Made by a program: the position numbers and the translations under genes. Positions 62,705-64,000 of a DNA stretch of 64,000 nucleotides are shown here, one piece after another. This stretch comes from RZYY01 sp036794825. GTDB taxonomy: Bacteria; Bacteroidota; Bacteroidia; Bacteroidales; 4484-276. The stretch lies in the NCBI GenBank assembly GCA_036794825.1, contig DAIRGA010000012.1, positions 73,033-137,032 on the forward strand, read 5' to 3'. Positions within the stretch are counted from its first letter, which is position 1. Each line of letters starts with the position of its first letter. The notes under the pieces are model-generated. The model saw nothing but the letters and a program-made list of their open reading frames with translations, ran no database searches and had not been told where the DNA came from.

Positions 62705-62848
62705 TACCGAATTATGCATTGAAATCAATTCCCAAAAGGGCTTTTCTTTTGATGGAGAAACATAGCAGCTAATCTTTTGGGCACTTTAACTCCTTGAAAA
62801 ACAATTAACCGAACTCATTTTTCAAAATCCACCTAAGCCTACATCGGA

Positions 62849-62878
62849 TTTTCATATGTCGAGGCCGCTTTTTCATAT
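62849..62878 (+). promoter_or_regulatory. Candidate AraC-type operator (direct repeat, 21-bp spacing)
   Basis: TTTTCATAT occurs at 62849-62857 and again at 62870-62878. The starts are 21 bp apart, two helical turns, as in AraC-family half-sites. The repeats lie 118-147 bp upstream of the pirin gene. Confidence 0.45.
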
Positions 62879-62995
62879 TGACACCAGGTCGTTGTTGAAG
62901 TTTCTTTGCATCATCAAAAATTGATATTTTGAAAACTGGTAAATCACGTTAAATCAGTTAGATAAGTTTTCAACAATCAACTAAAAACATCGAAA

Positions 62996-63874
62996 ATGGA
63001 TCGTAAGAATTTTCTCAGGAACACTTTTATGGCTGCTGCAGCTGGACTCACCCTGCCGGAATTGCTCAGCGCATCGCAGCTCAGGAAGAAGAACTCGGAT
63101 TATGACGCTTTGATCGAACAGGTTGGATTCAATCATTTACCAAATAAGGAAACTATAACCATGAACACAGTATTGCACAAAGCCGACACGAGGGGGCACG
63201 CCAACCACGGATGGCTCGACTCGCACCACACTTTTAGTTTTGCCAATTACCGCAACCCCGACCGGATGCACTTTGGCGTTCTGCGCGTGCTGAACGACGA
63301 CCGCGTGGAAGCCGGAATGGGTTTCGGTACGCACCCGCACGACAATATGGAAATCATCTCTATCCCCCTCGAAGGCGACCTGGAGCACAAGGACAGCATG
63401 GGGAATGTTACCGTAATCCGCGAAGGCGACATTCAGGTAATGAGCGCCGGCACCGGGATTTTTCACAGCGAGTTCAACAAGAACAAGGATAAAGAGGTGA
63501 AATTCCTGCAGATTTGGCTTTTCCCCAATAAAAAGAATGTGACGCCGCGATACGACCAGATTTCGTTGCGGAGCATTGCCCAGAAAAACCGCTTTTACCA
63601 GGTTCTGTCGCCAAACGACAGCGACCAGGGCGTGTGGATTCACCAGGATGCATGGTTCAGCCTCGGTAATTTCGGCTCCGGTACCACCGACTACTATTCC
63701 ATCCATAAGCCCGGAAACGGAATTTATGCTTTTGTGATTGAGGGCGATGTTGAGATCAGCGGAACAAAACTGGGCAGGAGAGATGGATTTGGAATCTGGG
63801 ACACAGAGAGGATCAGTTTTAAGTCAATATCTGATTCGAAGGTGTTGCTGATGGAAATTCCGATGACGATATGA
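62996..63874 (+). CDS. Pirin-family protein with signal-like N-terminus
   Basis: This 292-residue bicupin has the pirin metal motif GTHPHDNMEIISIPLEG (two histidines) and a third and fourth ligand in FHSEFN, with the RGHANHGWLDSHHTFSFANY opening of the YhhW/quercetinase-type group. Before that is an extension of about 55 residues starting MDRKNFLRNTFMAAAAGLTL, which resembles a Tat-type signal (RKNFLR, then a hydrophobic run). If the internal ATG at 63161 were used, the protein would be a standard cytoplasmic pirin of 237 residues. It may be regulated by the AraC gene upstream. Confidence 0.88.
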   Translation: MDRKNFLRNTFMAAAAGLTLPELLSASQLRKKNSDYDALIEQVGFNHLPNKETITMNTVLHKADTRGHANHGWLDSHHTFSFANYRNPDRMHFGVLRVLNDDRVEAGMGFGTHPHDNMEIISIPLEGDLEHKDSMGNVTVIREGDIQVMSAGTGIFHSEFNKNKDKEVKFLQIWLFPNKKNVTPRYDQISLRSIAQKNRFYQVLSPNDSDQGVWIHQDAWFSLGNFGSGTTDYYSIHKPGNGIYAFVIEGDVEISGTKLGRRDGFGIWDTERISFKSISDSKVLLMEIPMTI

Positions 63875-63910
63875 TAATTTAAAGTAGTACTACTGACCAA
63901 TAAAAGCTAT

Positions 63911-63950
63911 GAGATTTCTCTGCCGCTCGTGCGTCATCGAAATGACAGGG
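63911..63950. repeat. REP-like repeat near window end
   Basis: GAGATTTCTC is followed by GTCAT (63933-63937) pairing with ATGAC (63942-63946) around CGAA, ending CAGGG. The layout resembles short dispersed intergenic repeats seen in Bacteroidota. Only one copy is in the window. Confidence 0.45.
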
Positions 63951-63983
63951 ATTTCAAGGATTTTGGTGGTGGGAGGGGGAATG

Positions 63984-64000
63984 CGGCGGCGGAGCCGCCG
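63984..64000. repeat. GC-rich hairpin cut by the window end
   Basis: CGGCGGC and GCCGCCG form a 7-bp stem around GGA. The structure may continue past the window end, so its true size is unknown. Confidence 0.4.

Larger units (their letters stand above)
62523..62995. other. Intergenic region with REP hairpins and candidate operator
   Basis: This 473-bp gap between the AraC regulator and the pirin gene has no convincing reading frame. It contains a G-rich purine stretch (about 62570-62630), two REP-like hairpins (62650-62704) and the direct repeats described separately (62849-62878). Confidence 0.6.

Overview
The window reads as a chromosomal segment of a Bacteroidota (Bacteroidia-like) bacterium, probably an anaerobe or fermenter. 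The evidence is the gliding/type IX secretion genes gldE and gldD next to ssb, two secreted peptidases with type IX C-terminal sorting domains, a sodium-pumping methylmalonyl-CoA decarboxylase operon, starts without Shine-Dalgarno sequences, and promoters of the Bacteroidota type (TTG, about 19 nt, TAnnTTTG). Gene content is mostly housekeeping and cell-surface. I see no phage, insertion sequence transposase, CRISPR array or rRNA.

Layout. 1-3404: the mmdA (5' end missing), oadG-like, biotin carrier and mmdB subunits of a biotin-dependent Na+ pump, then uridine kinase from its own promoter. 4226-12068: two large hybrid histidine kinases followed by cheR and a receiver-less cheB, a compact signalling operon with no chemoreceptor in sight; then a GNAT acetyltransferase. 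12621-15296 (minus): a kelch-repeat exported protein and an exopolyphosphatase-like protein. 15481-24064: tRNA-Val with promoter and terminator, a short GIY-YIG gene, an M6-type secreted metalloprotease, a small unknown gene, a ProX-type deacylase and a gingipain-like C25 protease ending in a bidirectional terminator. 24089-28316 (minus): arginine decarboxylase, gldD, gldE and ssb.

28461-45526: a TPR sensor kinase, a lipoprotein of unknown role, a membrane glycosyltransferase coupled to a PatB-type C-S lyase, a 1617-residue glycosidase-like protein with nine PKD repeats, a PurF-type amidotransferase and a large outer-membrane TolB-like/beta-barrel protein, then a metallo-beta-lactamase-fold hydrolase. 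46130-55838: an unknown protein, sufS-sufE-sufT-like genes for Fe-S assembly, dxs overlapping a TauE-type transporter, an isoaspartyl-peptidase lipoprotein, an ABC permease/ATPase pair, a zinc-ribbon protein and a short-chain dehydrogenase. 56018-63874: a 1372-residue dikinase-like protein with a large unrecognised N-terminal region, converging on a CHAD protein and a coiled-coil protein, then an AraC regulator and a pirin.

The points most worth following are: (i) a miniature transposable-element-like palindromic repeat in two copies (34208-34331 and 45559-45720), one flanked by a perfect 8-bp direct repeat; (ii) the dikinase-like protein, which has the nucleotide-binding and phosphohistidine parts of PPDK but no PEP/pyruvate barrel and sits beside a CHAD gene; (iii) a pair of 9-bp direct repeats spaced 21 bp apart between the AraC regulator and the pirin gene, which looks like an AraC-type operator; and (iv) the two-hybrid-kinase/CheR/CheB operon.
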